A stretch of 64,000 bases of DNA, taken from contig NZ_WWHU01000001.1 in NCBI RefSeq assembly GCF_009862785.1, positions 2,418,001 to 2,482,000 of the forward strand, read 5' to 3'. The notes beneath the pieces were generated by a model. That model did no database searches, had not been told where the DNA came from, and was given only the letters and a program-made list of their open reading frames with translations. The position numbers and the translations under genes are program-made. This DNA comes from Gordonia sp. SID5947. Its GTDB lineage: Bacteria > Actinomycetota > Actinomycetes > Mycobacteriales > Mycobacteriaceae. Shown piece after piece: positions 28,358 through 37,425 of this stretch; position 1 is the first letter of the stretch; each line of letters opens with the position of its first letter.

Positions 28358-30781
28358 ATGTCCACCACGCACCTCCCCCTCGACGGCTACACCATCGTCG
28401 ACATGTCGACCGGGATCGCCGGCGCCTACTGCACGAAAGTGCTCGCCGACGGCGGCGCCGAAATCGTGAAGATCGAACCACCGGAAGGAGATCCACTCCG
28501 CAGCTGGTCTGCATCGGGTGCCGTCGTCGAGCCGGGGACCGACGGTGCGTTGTTCACCCACCTCGCCTGCTCGAAGCGGAGCGTCGTGGTGGATCCCGAC
28601 AGCGGTACCGACCTCGACACGCTGCACGGGCTGCTGGCGAGTGCCGACGCCGTGGTGTGGTCCCGCGAATCGACCTTCGCGGACATATCCGGTCTAGGGG
28701 CGGAAGCGATCCGAAACGAACACCCGCACCTGGTGGTCACCGCGATCACCCCGTTCGGTCTGGAAGGGCCCTGGAGCGGCAGGGCTGCAACGGAGTTCAC
28801 TCTCCAGGCATGGTCGGGTGGAATCGTCGGCCTCGGGCGGGGAGCGCCCGACCGCGCCCCGGTTCATGTCGGCGGCCGTATCGGGGAATGGTTTGCCGGA
28901 GCCTACGCCGCGGCCGGGACGCTGACGTCACTTCGACGCCGCGCCGACTCCGGGCGAGGAGATCTGATCGACCTCTCGATGCTCGAGACCCAGATCCAGG
29001 GATTGACCTACCACCCCGTGACCTTCCTCGAACTCCGCGACCGGCCGTTCCGGTCGGAACGCTCGGTGTTCGTTCCCGGTGTCTCGCAGGCCTCTGATGG
29101 GATGGTGGCCGTCGGAGTTGCCACGGCCCAGCAATGGTTCGACCTCTGCGTCCTCGTCGGCCATCCGGAGTGGATCGACCGGGACAACCCGCTGGCCATC
29201 ACCGAGACGGCGACGAAGGTCGCCCCGGAGATCTACGAATGGATCCGCGCCCGGACCGTGGACGAGGTGTGTGAGCAGGCGACCGCCTTCCGCATCCCGA
29301 ACTCCCCGGTCGCCAATGGCGCGAACCTCACCGGCATGCCCCACCACGACGAGCGCGGTTCGTTTGTGAAGAATCCGTCGAAGAGCTTCAGCCAGCCGGG
29401 GCATCCCTACCGGATGAGCGCTTTCCGGCTCCCACAGCCGGACAACCCGCCCGCGCTGGGCGAACACACCGACGCCTACCGTACCCGGGCCGCCGAGATC
29501 GCGAGCCGGCAGAGGACAGACTCTCGAGAGATCGCCCAGGCACTTCCGTTCGAAGGGCTCCGGGTTCTCGACATGACCGCCTTCTGGGCTGGGCCGTCGT
29601 GCACGCATGTACTCGCGATGCTGGGTGCGGAGGTGATCCATCTGGAATCGACTTCACGCCCGGACGGGACCCGGATGATCGCCGGCGTGCCGATGACGGA
29701 CGAACTGTGGTGGGAGAAGTCGCCGATCTTCTCCGGACTCAACACGAACAAGAAGAGTGTGACCATCAACATCCAGACCGAGCAGGGGCAGGAGCTGCTA
29801 CGAGAACTGGTCAAGACCTGTGATGTGCTGGTGGAGAACTACACTCCGCGAGTCCTCGATCAGATCGGCATGGATTACGACTCCGTCAAGGCCCTGCGCC
29901 CGGACATCATCATGGTCCGCATGCCCGGATTCGGGCTCGACGGCCCCTGGCGTGACAAGGCGGCCTTCGCTTACGTCATCGAGGACGCCGCCGGACTCAC
30001 GTGGCTCACCGGCCATCCCGATCAGAATCCCATCGAGCCCTACTCCATCGGCGATCCGAACGCGGGCATCCACGCACTGATCGGCCTCCTGATCGCACTC
30101 GAGCACCGCGGGAAGACCGGCGAAGGCACGCTCGTCGAGGCGAGCATGCTCGACGCCGCACTCAACGTCACCGCCGAGCAGGTCGTCGAGCATTCCGCAT
30201 ACGGGAATCTGCTCACCAGACAAGGGAACCGCGGGCCGTCCGCCGCACCCCAGAACTTGTACCAGGCCGCGGGACTCGATGAGTTCGGCCGCGATGACCG
30301 CTGGGTGGCCATCGCCGTCGAGACCGATGAGCAGTGGCTCGCGTTACGAACCGCGCTCGGGTCACCCGAGTGGGCGGTGGACCCCGAACTGCTGACCGCT
30401 CAGGGACGCCGGGACCACCACGACCTCATCGATGAACACCTGGCGCAATGGTGCAGGGTCCTCGACGATGACGACATCGTCGAGCGCCTGTGGAGCGTCG
30501 ACGTGCCCGTCGGCAAGGTGATGCAACCACATCGACAGACCGAGCTGCCTCAGCTACAGGCGCGCGGGTTCTTCGCGCAGGTCGACCATCCCGTGAACGG
30601 TACTGCTTCGCACAGCACGTTGCCCCTGACGTTCTCGGGTGGGCGGGGTGAGTTCACCGTCAGAGCAGCGCCGCTTCTCGGTGAGCACAACACCGAGATC
30701 CTCTCGGGACTCGGACTCTCCGAGAGTGACATCGAGCGATTGGAGCAGGACAAGATCATCGGACAGTCGCTGTCCTTCTAG
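28358..30781 (+). CDS. Double-domain family III CoA-transferase (CaiB/BaiF type)
   Basis: An 807-residue protein made of two fused family III CoA-transferase domains, about residues 1-385 and 398-800. Each starts with the nucleotide-loop-type motif: GYTIVDMSTGIAGAYCTKVL and GLRVLDMTAFWAGPSCTHVL, and each has a LGAEVIHLE/GGAEIVKIE strand. Normal subunits are about 400 residues and form interlocked dimers, so the fusion likely folds as a pseudo-dimer. In the second domain Asp occurs in the VENYTPR / SIGDPNAG regions expected near the catalytic Asp. It activates an acid by transferring CoA from another thioester. It may start or re-activate beta-oxidation of the side chain or ring fragments. Confidence 0.9.
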   Translation: MSTTHLPLDGYTIVDMSTGIAGAYCTKVLADGGAEIVKIEPPEGDPLRSWSASGAVVEPGTDGALFTHLACSKRSVVVDPDSGTDLDTLHGLLASADAVVWSRESTFADISGLGAEAIRNEHPHLVVTAITPFGLEGPWSGRAATEFTLQAWSGGIVGLGRGAPDRAPVHVGGRIGEWFAGAYAAAGTLTSLRRRADSGRGDLIDLSMLETQIQGLTYHPVTFLELRDRPFRSERSVFVPGVSQASDGMVAVGVATAQQWFDLCVLVGHPEWIDRDNPLAITETATKVAPEIYEWIRARTVDEVCEQATAFRIPNSPVANGANLTGMPHHDERGSFVKNPSKSFSQPGHPYRMSAFRLPQPDNPPALGEHTDAYRTRAAEIASRQRTDSREIAQALPFEGLRVLDMTAFWAGPSCTHVLAMLGAEVIHLESTSRPDGTRMIAGVPMTDELWWEKSPIFSGLNTNKKSVTINIQTEQGQELLRELVKTCDVLVENYTPRVLDQIGMDYDSVKALRPDIIMVRMPGFGLDGPWRDKAAFAYVIEDAAGLTWLTGHPDQNPIEPYSIGDPNAGIHALIGLLIALEHRGKTGEGTLVEASMLDAALNVTAEQVVEHSAYGNLLTRQGNRGPSAAPQNLYQAAGLDEFGRDDRWVAIAVETDEQWLALRTALGSPEWAVDPELLTAQGRRDHHDLIDEHLAQWCRVLDDDDIVERLWSVDVPVGKVMQPHRQTELPQLQARGFFAQVDHPVNGTASHSTLPLTFSGGRGEFTVRAAPLLGEHNTEILSGLGLSESDIERLEQDKIIGQSLSF

Positions 30782-30856
30782 CACCGGGCACCACCGTGTC
30801 GACGATTTCAAGCCGTTCACGCAGCGCTCAGCCCACCGAACAGAAAGGCACACAAG

Positions 30857-31153
30857 ATGAAACCCTCGCCAGGCAAGGCACTCTTCAGCACAGTCGACAC
30901 CACCTCGGTGGTCGTGATCCGCTGGGGTGACGCCGATCTCGACCTGACCTGTGGAGGTGCGTCGATGAGTGAGACACCCCCGGACACACAGGGACAGCCG
31001 CCGCAAACGGGTGCCACCCAGCTCGGCAAGCGGTACTGCACCGACGGGGGCGACATCGAACTGTTGTGCACCAAGCCCGGCGAGGGTGCCCTCGCCATCG
31101 ACGGGAATCCGTTGGGCATCAAAGCCGCATCGCCCCTCCCCGCATCGGACTGA
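30857..31153 (+). CDS. Small Cys-containing protein, function unknown
   Basis: A 98-residue acidic protein, not recognised with certainty. Cys32 (TCGG), Cys61 and Cys71 (LLCTKPGEG) could coordinate a metal, and the N-terminal half resembles a small beta-barrel. I recall similar small proteins, ending KPLPASD or SSD-like, next to catabolic genes in mycobacteria, but no name is known to me. It is in the operon between the CoA-transferase (75 bp) and the RibB-like gene (3 bp), with a ribosome binding site just before the ATG. Confidence 0.7.
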   Translation: MKPSPGKALFSTVDTTSVVVIRWGDADLDLTCGGASMSETPPDTQGQPPQTGATQLGKRYCTDGGDIELLCTKPGEGALAIDGNPLGIKAASPLPASD

Positions 31154-31156
31154 ACC

Positions 31157-31828
31157 GTGAGTGCCGGCTCTCTCCTCGACCTCGGGATGAACTACCGTGA
31201 TCCCCTTCAGGCAGACCCTGACGGCGCCTCGACGCAGGAGGCGGTGTCGCGGTTGCGGCGCGGCGAGATGGTGATGATCTCTGACGACGTCAGCGCTTCA
31301 CCTCGCTACGACCTTGTCTGCGCCGCCGACCGCCTGACGACGGCGCAAACGGCGTTCCTCGTCCGGCACACGTCCGGGTTCCTGCAGGTGGCACTGCGTG
31401 ATGCGCGCTGCGATCGCCTGCAGCTGCCACCGGTGGCACCGACGCTCGACCGTCGGTCATCCCAGCAGTGTGTCGGGGTGGACGCCGCAACGGGAACCGG
31501 TACCGGGATCTCGGCCACCGATCGAACACGGACCATCAACACCCTGGGTCGGCGGGACTGCATGCCCGCCGACCTCACGCGCCCAGGCCATGTGCTCCCC
31601 GTGCGTGTCGCCGTCAGCCCCCCGTGGCACGAACTGGCCGGTCTTGCTCTGGAACTGGCGGAGGCCTCGGGCTCGGTCGCGGCGGTGTTCGCAACCCTGG
31701 TCGGCACCGGACGTCGCTCGGACGGTCTGCTCGACAGCGACGAAGCGGAGGTGTTCGCGAGCCGGCATCGCCTTCAGATCATCGGATACACCGAGGCCGG
31801 TCTCGTTCGCGAATCGCGGCTCCGCTGA
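31157..31828 (+). CDS. RibB-like protein lacking the catalytic acidic loop
   Basis: A 223-residue paralogue of 3,4-dihydroxy-2-butanone 4-phosphate synthase, the riboflavin-pathway enzyme. The fold signatures are present: LRRGEMVMISDD, FLVRHTSGFLQVAL, GTGISATDRTRTI (RibB: TGxSAxDR), and LTRPGHVLPVR. However the acidic substrate loop, normally DDExRENEGD, here reads DDVSASPRYDLVCAAD, so the Glu residues needed for metal binding are missing. It has no GTP cyclohydrolase II domain. The GTG start lies 3 bp after the small Cys protein gene. It is therefore unlikely to make riboflavin precursor and may have been recruited for a new isomerase or a binding function in this pathway. Confidence 0.75.
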   Translation: MSAGSLLDLGMNYRDPLQADPDGASTQEAVSRLRRGEMVMISDDVSASPRYDLVCAADRLTTAQTAFLVRHTSGFLQVALRDARCDRLQLPPVAPTLDRRSSQQCVGVDAATGTGTGISATDRTRTINTLGRRDCMPADLTRPGHVLPVRVAVSPPWHELAGLALELAEASGSVAAVFATLVGTGRRSDGLLDSDEAEVFASRHRLQIIGYTEAGLVRESRLR

Positions 31829-31921
31829 CTGCGTCACACCGCAGACACCCACGTCCCCTCTGCAAGAACCCACACATGCGTACCCCAGGCACCCTGGGCC
31901 GATCACTTTGGATGGTGCAAC

Positions 31922-32716
31922 ATGACCGCATTGCTGACCGACGACTGCGCGGTGAACGTGCAGAACACCTTGCCTCTGTCGATGGTCGAGCGGATGACGC
32001 TGATCATGGAGGCGTTCGACCGACCACTGGCCCGGCTGACCTTGGACGAGGTGACCCAGCACACCGGCCTGCCACGGTCCACGGCGCACCGCATTCTGGA
32101 TCAGCTCGTGCAGTGTCGGTGGCTCATTCATGCCAAGACCCACTACAGCCTCGGCAGTCTCGCACTCACCCTGGGCGGGCGTGAGCTCGCACAGCATGAA
32201 CTACGTTCCGCAGCATCGGACACCCTGCAAGCACTGGCCCTCCGCACCGGTCTGTACGTTCATCTCGCATCCCTGGCCGGCTCCGAGATCTACTATCTCG
32301 ACATGTTCGGCGGACGGAACGGCCAGCGGGTGCCTTCGCAGGTCGGTGGCCGAGCTCCTGCGCATTGCACCGCAGCCGGCAAGGCCATCCTGGCAAACTT
32401 GTCGCCTGAGTATGTCGACAATCAGTACTCCAACGTGATCCGCAGTGGCCGTACAGATTACAGCATCACCGATATCGTCGCCCTGCACCAGGAACTCGCC
32501 CGCATACGCGGCCGCAACGGATTGGCCGTCGAGCGTGGCGAATGCTTCGGTCATCTGGCGTGTGTGGGTGCGGCCATTCGAAACTGCGACGGTCCCGTCG
32601 GCGCGATCTCCATCGTCACCCGGCACGGCAGTCCGATGGAGCCGCTGGCTCCGATGGTGCTCCGGGCCGCACGGGCGATCTCGGACAAGCTGATGCACGG
32701 CAGCCGCGTTTCCTGA
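31922..32716 (+). CDS. IclR-family transcriptional regulator
   Basis: A 264-residue regulator with an N-terminal winged helix (residues 20-85; LDEVTQHTGLPRSTAHRILDQL) and a C-terminal effector domain (95-260; HCTAAGKAILA is the usual signature). IclR proteins often activate or repress aromatic and beta-ketoadipate-type operons. It is the last gene of the rightward operon and is followed by a very strong hairpin; it could control the leftward monooxygenases that converge on it. Confidence 0.9.
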   Translation: MTALLTDDCAVNVQNTLPLSMVERMTLIMEAFDRPLARLTLDEVTQHTGLPRSTAHRILDQLVQCRWLIHAKTHYSLGSLALTLGGRELAQHELRSAASDTLQALALRTGLYVHLASLAGSEIYYLDMFGGRNGQRVPSQVGGRAPAHCTAAGKAILANLSPEYVDNQYSNVIRSGRTDYSITDIVALHQELARIRGRNGLAVERGECFGHLACVGAAIRNCDGPVGAISIVTRHGSPMEPLAPMVLRAARAISDKLMHGSRVS

Positions 32717-32728
32717 CCCGAGTGGATC

Positions 32729-32771
32729 GATCTCGGCCCGGCGTGGATCGTATCCACGCCGGGCCGAGATC
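32729..32771. terminator. Strong bidirectional terminator, IclR / Baeyer-Villiger-type gene
   Basis: A perfect 20-bp stem (32729-32748 with 32752-32771) around a 3-nt loop. It overlaps the last bases of the leftward monooxygenase gene, and lies 12 bp after the IclR stop. Confidence 0.8.
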
Positions 32772-34596
32772 ACTGAACCGTCACGCCCTCCATGGTCCCG
32801 GCCGCACGCCACTTCTCCAATATCTCGAAGAAGGCGACCGGACCGCCTCCGTACCCGGCCGACAGCAGACTGTCCGGGTTCTCCGTATCCCCCTCCGAGT
32901 CCAGGTAACTCGGTGTGCAATCGGCGAAGAACTGTTTGCCCATCACCGTGCTCTCGGCCATCGTCTGAACCCATTCGTCTTCGGCCTCCTGGTCGGCCTC
33001 GACCAGTTCGCCACCCTGGCCGGCCCACTCTCCGAGGATGTATGCGACGTGACGCGCTCGCTCCTCGGCGGTGTGGACGTAGTTGGGGGCGATGCCGGTC
33101 TGCGTGTACCCGAGGAAGAAGCAATTGGGGAAGTCATGCGACTGCAAGCCGTGAAAGGTACGCGGCCCCTTGGCCCACTTGTCGCTGAGACGCAATCCGT
33201 CACGACCGGTGATGTCGAAGCCCGCGCGACGCGTGTAAGTCGTGGCGACCTCGAAGCCGGTGGCGAAGATCAGCGCATCGACCTTGTACTCGACGTCGTC
33301 GACCACCACTCCGTCTCGCGTCAACCGGTTCAGCCCCCGACCGTTGGTGTCCACCAACTCGACGTTGTCTCGGTTGAACGTCTGCAGATAGGAATCGTGG
33401 AAGCTGAGTCGCTTGCATTGCCTCTTGTACCAAGGCAGGAGTCGTTGCGCTGTGACCGGATCCTCTACGAGCGACTCGATGCGCCGGCGAACCCGCTCCA
33501 TCGATTTGAAGTCCTCCGCGAACAGGAACTCCTCTATCTCCTCCATCGTCATGGCAGTGCCACGACGCTCCATCTCCTTCATCACGGCGGGACCTGTGAG
33601 CTCCAGAGCGACCTGGGTCCAGCCGTCACCGACCAGATCTTCGTCGGCGCCCATACCGCCGGTCACTCGGGTGAAGTTCTCCATCCGCTCGCGTTGCCAG
33701 CCGGGCGCAAGACCCGCCGCCCACTCGGGGTCGGTGGGTCGGTCCCCGCGGACATCGACTGCCGCAGGAGTCCGCTGGAACACGTACAGCTTGCCGGCCG
33801 ACTCACCAAGGTGCGGAACACATTGCAGCGCAGTGGCTCCGGTGCCGACGATCCCGACGCGTTTGTCACGCAGGCGGTCCAGGCCGCCCGTCTCGTCGCC
33901 GCCGGTATACCCGTAGTCCCACCGGCTGGTGTGGAATGTGTGACCCTCGAAGGAGTTGATGCCGGGGATGCCGGGCAACTTCGGCCGGCTCAGCGGCCCG
34001 GGTGAGACCAGCACGATGGTCGCTCTGATCCGGTCCCCACGATCCGTGGTCACCGTCCACCTGCGCGCGTCGTCGTCCCAGACCATCTCGGTCACCGCGG
34101 TCTGCAGCAAAGAATTGCGATACAGATCATAGTGCTCGGCGATGCGCACACAGTGTCTGCGGATCTCGGGACCGAACGCATACCGACGCTCGGGAATGTA
34201 GTCCAATTCTTCGAGCATGGGCATGTAGATGTACGACTCGATGTCGCACTGGGCACCCGGGTATCGGTTCCAGTACCAGGTGCCACCCACGTCGCCTGCC
34301 TTGTCGACGATCCGGATGTCGTCGAATCCCGCCTCGCGCAACCGGACAGCCGCGATCAGGCTTCCCAGACCGGCGCCGATGACGAGGACCTGTACCTCGT
34401 CATCGACGGGCTCGCGCTCTACGAACTCCGTGTAGGGATCGTCTGCGTAGTGGGAGAACTCGGCAGTCACCTCGATGAACTGTCCGACGGCGTCGGTGCG
34501 CAGCCGCTTGGCTCGTTCGTACGCGTACTTCTCGCGTACCCACGCCGGGTCGTAGGACTCCGGCTGCGGGCCCGGAGCCTGCTCGGGGAGCGTCAT
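32770..34596 (-). CDS. Baeyer-Villiger-type flavin monooxygenase
   Basis: A 608-residue class B flavoprotein monooxygenase. Motifs: FAD fold VLVIGAGLGSLIAAVRL (residues 71-86), GTWYWNRYPGAQCD, the Baeyer-Villiger fingerprint FEGHTFHTSRWD (216-227, FxGxxxHxxxW[P/D]) and the NADPH fold GIVGTGATALQ (248-258). About 60 N-terminal residues precede the FAD fold, as in large-ring ketone and steroid monooxygenases (cyclopentadecanone/steroid type). It converts a ketone to an ester or lactone using NADPH and O2. It is in a leftward unit after the LLM gene, and could open a ring ketone of the substrate. Confidence 0.9.
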   Translation of the reverse strand: MTLPEQAPGPQPESYDPAWVREKYAYERAKRLRTDAVGQFIEVTAEFSHYADDPYTEFVEREPVDDEVQVLVIGAGLGSLIAAVRLREAGFDDIRIVDKAGDVGGTWYWNRYPGAQCDIESYIYMPMLEELDYIPERRYAFGPEIRRHCVRIAEHYDLYRNSLLQTAVTEMVWDDDARRWTVTTDRGDRIRATIVLVSPGPLSRPKLPGIPGINSFEGHTFHTSRWDYGYTGGDETGGLDRLRDKRVGIVGTGATALQCVPHLGESAGKLYVFQRTPAAVDVRGDRPTDPEWAAGLAPGWQRERMENFTRVTGGMGADEDLVGDGWTQVALELTGPAVMKEMERRGTAMTMEEIEEFLFAEDFKSMERVRRRIESLVEDPVTAQRLLPWYKRQCKRLSFHDSYLQTFNRDNVELVDTNGRGLNRLTRDGVVVDDVEYKVDALIFATGFEVATTYTRRAGFDITGRDGLRLSDKWAKGPRTFHGLQSHDFPNCFFLGYTQTGIAPNYVHTAEERARHVAYILGEWAGQGGELVEADQEAEDEWVQTMAESTVMGKQFFADCTPSYLDSEGDTENPDSLLSAGYGGGPVAFFEILEKWRAAGTMEGVTVQ

Positions 34597-34633
34597 CTCG
34601 TACTCACCTCTCTCGCTCTCGTATACCGCCGGC

Positions 34634-35944
34634 TCACGCGCCGAATCGTTCGCGGAGGGGGCGCGAGTCGGGCCGGCCCCGATAGATGCCCCGGTCGATC
34701 AGACGTGGCACCACCTCGTCGACGAATTCACGGATGTCGATGACCCCGGTCGGGAACATGAGGTTGAAGCCGCCAACGTTGCCATCTGCGTGCCAGATCG
34801 ACAGATCCTCGACGAAATCGTCGTAGGTGCCAATGAACTTGCGATGCTGTGCGCCACCACGAGCGAGCGAGTGGGCGGTCACATCGCGTACCGTCGCACC
34901 GGGATGTTCGCTGATCCAGGTGTAGAGACCGACATAGTTTCCGTAGGTGCTCTTGATCGTGTCCTGGACGTCCTCGGGTTTCGGTAGCTGGTCGAGCGGG
35001 AACGGATCGTCGATGCTGTCGAAGGTGTACTCCAGCCCGAACTGGACGAGCGCAAAGGGGGCGTACAGTTCGTAGTCCACCTGCTGGTCGAGCTCTCGCT
35101 GCTTCTCCTCGGCCTCGGCGAGGGTACGACCGAGATAGGGAATCAGCCCTGGGATCGCCGGAACGCTCCCCTTGGGCCGACCCGCCTCCGTCAACGCCTG
35201 GTCGAGCTGTGCCCGGTATTCGGCTGCCTGCTCGCGCGTGTTGGCGTTGGTGAACACCATCTCGGCGTGCTTGGCGGCCACCTTGATCCCCGGACCGGAC
35301 CCTCCGGCTTGCGCGATCAGCGGCCGCCCCTGCGGGCTGGGCGCCACATTGAGCGGGCCGAGAACCTGATAGTTCTTGCCCTGGTGGTTGATCGGATCTG
35401 CATAGAAGCGCCGGATGCCGTCCGGGTCGGTCCGGAGCTCACGGTTCTCCCAGAGGCCGGTCACCACGTCGAGGAACTCGTCGGCGATCTGATAGCGGGT
35501 CTTGCGATCCGGATGGCCTTCCTTGCTGTAGTTCAGGGCCCATTCCTCGCTGACACTCGTGACGGCGTTGAAGCCTGCGCGACCGTTGGAGATCTGATCG
35601 AGCGAACCCAGGAGCCGGGCGAGATTGTAGGGATCGTAGAACGACGTCGATGCGGTCGCGATGAGGCCGAGGTAGTCGGTCTGGCATGCGAGCGCCGCGA
35701 ACGCGGTGATCGGCTCCGGCGGTCCGTGATCGGGAGCCGGCGACCCGGCGGTACCCGCGATGTCGCCGAGGAACATCGCGGTGCACAGGCCTTCCTCGGC
35801 GAGGCGTCCCATCTCCAGGATCGGCAGATAGGCATTGCGGCGGTTCGGCCCGCCGCCATGGTCGCGTTCGTATGCGGGCGCCCCCTGGTGGTGGTTGATC
35901 TCGTTGCCGACCAGGTTCAGGTGTAGATAGCGTTGGTTGGACAT
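34634..35944 (-). CDS. LLM-class flavin-dependent monooxygenase (NtaA/DszA/SnaA type)
   Basis: A 436-residue two-component flavin monooxygenase that uses reduced FMN from a separate reductase. The segment ISNGRAGFNAVTS is the family signature (W/GRxGWNxVTS), and RPLIAQAGGSGPGIKVAAKHA is the second. Enzymes of this family attack nitrilotriacetate, dibenzothiophene sulfone or long alkanes. Here it is 37 bp upstream of the Baeyer-Villiger gene. The flavin reductase at 43533-44069 is the nearest possible partner. Substrate unknown; C-S, C-N or Baeyer-Villiger-type cleavage is possible. Confidence 0.9.
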   Translation of the reverse strand: MSNQRYLHLNLVGNEINHHQGAPAYERDHGGGPNRRNAYLPILEMGRLAEEGLCTAMFLGDIAGTAGSPAPDHGPPEPITAFAALACQTDYLGLIATASTSFYDPYNLARLLGSLDQISNGRAGFNAVTSVSEEWALNYSKEGHPDRKTRYQIADEFLDVVTGLWENRELRTDPDGIRRFYADPINHQGKNYQVLGPLNVAPSPQGRPLIAQAGGSGPGIKVAAKHAEMVFTNANTREQAAEYRAQLDQALTEAGRPKGSVPAIPGLIPYLGRTLAEAEEKQRELDQQVDYELYAPFALVQFGLEYTFDSIDDPFPLDQLPKPEDVQDTIKSTYGNYVGLYTWISEHPGATVRDVTAHSLARGGAQHRKFIGTYDDFVEDLSIWHADGNVGGFNLMFPTGVIDIREFVDEVVPRLIDRGIYRGRPDSRPLRERFGA

Positions 35945-36141
35945 CTGCTCTCCGTCTTCGACTCTTGTCCAGATCGAACTTCGAACGTGGGAACCGTGCG
36001 GGTACCGGCCCGCAGGTCTTCGGTCAGATTATGAGACCCCGGATGTGCGGCCAGACGACGTCTCGGTGGCTGAGATCGTCGAATCATCAACGGTTTCAGA
36101 CACTCTCGACATCACGGGGTTGCTCGACACGTCCGCTCCCG

Positions 36142-37170
36142 TCAGGCCTGCCCGATCGCCGCCGACCGCCCGAGCAACGACGTCACCGACGACACCGAAT
36201 CGGTCGACGATGCCATCGAACCATCCTGCGTGACGTCGAGTTCCTGACCGAACCATGTCATCCCGTCCGGATTGGTCGGCGTCCAGCCGAGCGCTTCCCA
36301 ATCGGGATCGAAGATGTGGTAGCTACCGGAGTACAACTCGATACGGTGCCCGGAGCCGGGTTCCTCGAGATAGAGATACATCGCCTGGCCGATCCCGTGT
36401 TTGCCAGGGCCACAATGGAATTTGACATCCAGATCCCGCAGTGTGTCCGCAGCCACCAGCAGATCGCTGTGATTCTCGATGTTGAAGGCCACGTGATGGA
36501 GCTGGGCGTCCTCGCCGGTCATGCTCATCGCTATGGCCAGATCATGAACCTGTGAGGTCGCCGAGTTCCACGACGCGATCAGCATGTCGTCGGCCTCTGG
36601 CATGTAGACGAACTCGCGTCGCTTGAAACCCATGTTCTCGCGGAGCCATTCCTCGGCCTTACCCACGTTCTCCAGATTTGCCTGGATGTTGTAGTGATCG
36701 AGCCGCCGGACACCGAGACCGCGGCGGCGCGACGAATTGCTCAACAACTTCGAGCGGATCTCCTCCGGCGCCTTCGGAGCATCGATGTCGTAGTAGAGCT
36801 CGAACGCATGCCCCGCGTGCGGCACCAGGAACCGAATCGCGGTGCCACGTCCCGACTGATGTCCGGAGGGCAGCTCGACGACCTCGACATCCTGGGCTAC
36901 GAGTTCGTTGTAGAACAGCTCGACGTCCTGGGGCCGTTGCACTCGGAAGCTGTAGGAATCCACGGTCGCGGTCTCGTTCTGGAAGAGGACGAGCGAGTGA
37001 TGCTTCATCTCCTGATAACCGCGGAGATAGACGGTCTCACCGACCCTTTCGACCTCTTCCATACCGAGTATGTCGCGAAAGAATCGCACTGATGTCTCGA
37101 GTTTGGGCGTGCCCAGCGCGATCGCCCCACAATGGGCGAGCCGTGGCCGATCGGGCCCTGCTTCGGTCAT
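36142..37170 (-). CDS. Extradiol ring-cleavage dioxygenase (two-domain VOC, BphC/HsaC-like)
   Basis: A 342-residue type I extradiol dioxygenase. Iron ligands of the 2-His-1-Glu site are visible in the C-terminal module: His159 (RLDHYNIQ), His226 (QLHHVAFN) and Glu278 (HRIELYSG). The N-terminal VOC domain (15-130) has lost them, as usual. It opens a catechol ring next to one hydroxyl. It is a length and layout match for BphC and HsaC. The C-terminal 40 residues are Ser/Asp-rich. Combined with an HsaD-type hydrolase and HsaA/B pair in the window it could complete ring A-like cleavage. It is first in the leftward unit; the next gene, LLM, starts 197 bp downstream. Confidence 0.9.
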   Translation of the reverse strand: MTEAGPDRPRLAHCGAIALGTPKLETSVRFFRDILGMEEVERVGETVYLRGYQEMKHHSLVLFQNETATVDSYSFRVQRPQDVELFYNELVAQDVEVVELPSGHQSGRGTAIRFLVPHAGHAFELYYDIDAPKAPEEIRSKLLSNSSRRRGLGVRRLDHYNIQANLENVGKAEEWLRENMGFKRREFVYMPEADDMLIASWNSATSQVHDLAIAMSMTGEDAQLHHVAFNIENHSDLLVAADTLRDLDVKFHCGPGKHGIGQAMYLYLEEPGSGHRIELYSGSYHIFDPDWEALGWTPTNPDGMTWFGQELDVTQDGSMASSTDSVSSVTSLLGRSAAIGQA

Positions 37171-37425
37171 GATCCGTTCTCCTCACACATTTCGTCAAAG
37201 CTCCTGACCAGAAGCGTAGGGACACCATGCATGACCCACAGCGACAATCTCGCTCACCGGGAACGCTTCGGACCGTTCACATGTCGCCGCCGTCCCGGTG
37301 AACGGAATCGCCCGCTGGCAGCTGTGCGGCGTTCATCACACTGGCATGTGACCGTCGTCTGCCGATCTATTCATCGCAGCGGCACAACCACAATCAATCC
37401 GACATCAATCCAAGGAGACGGTGAA

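Noticed and set aside
31157..31828. Active riboflavin biosynthesis gene (ribB)
   Set aside because: The acidic catalytic loop is missing and no riboflavin genes are nearby.
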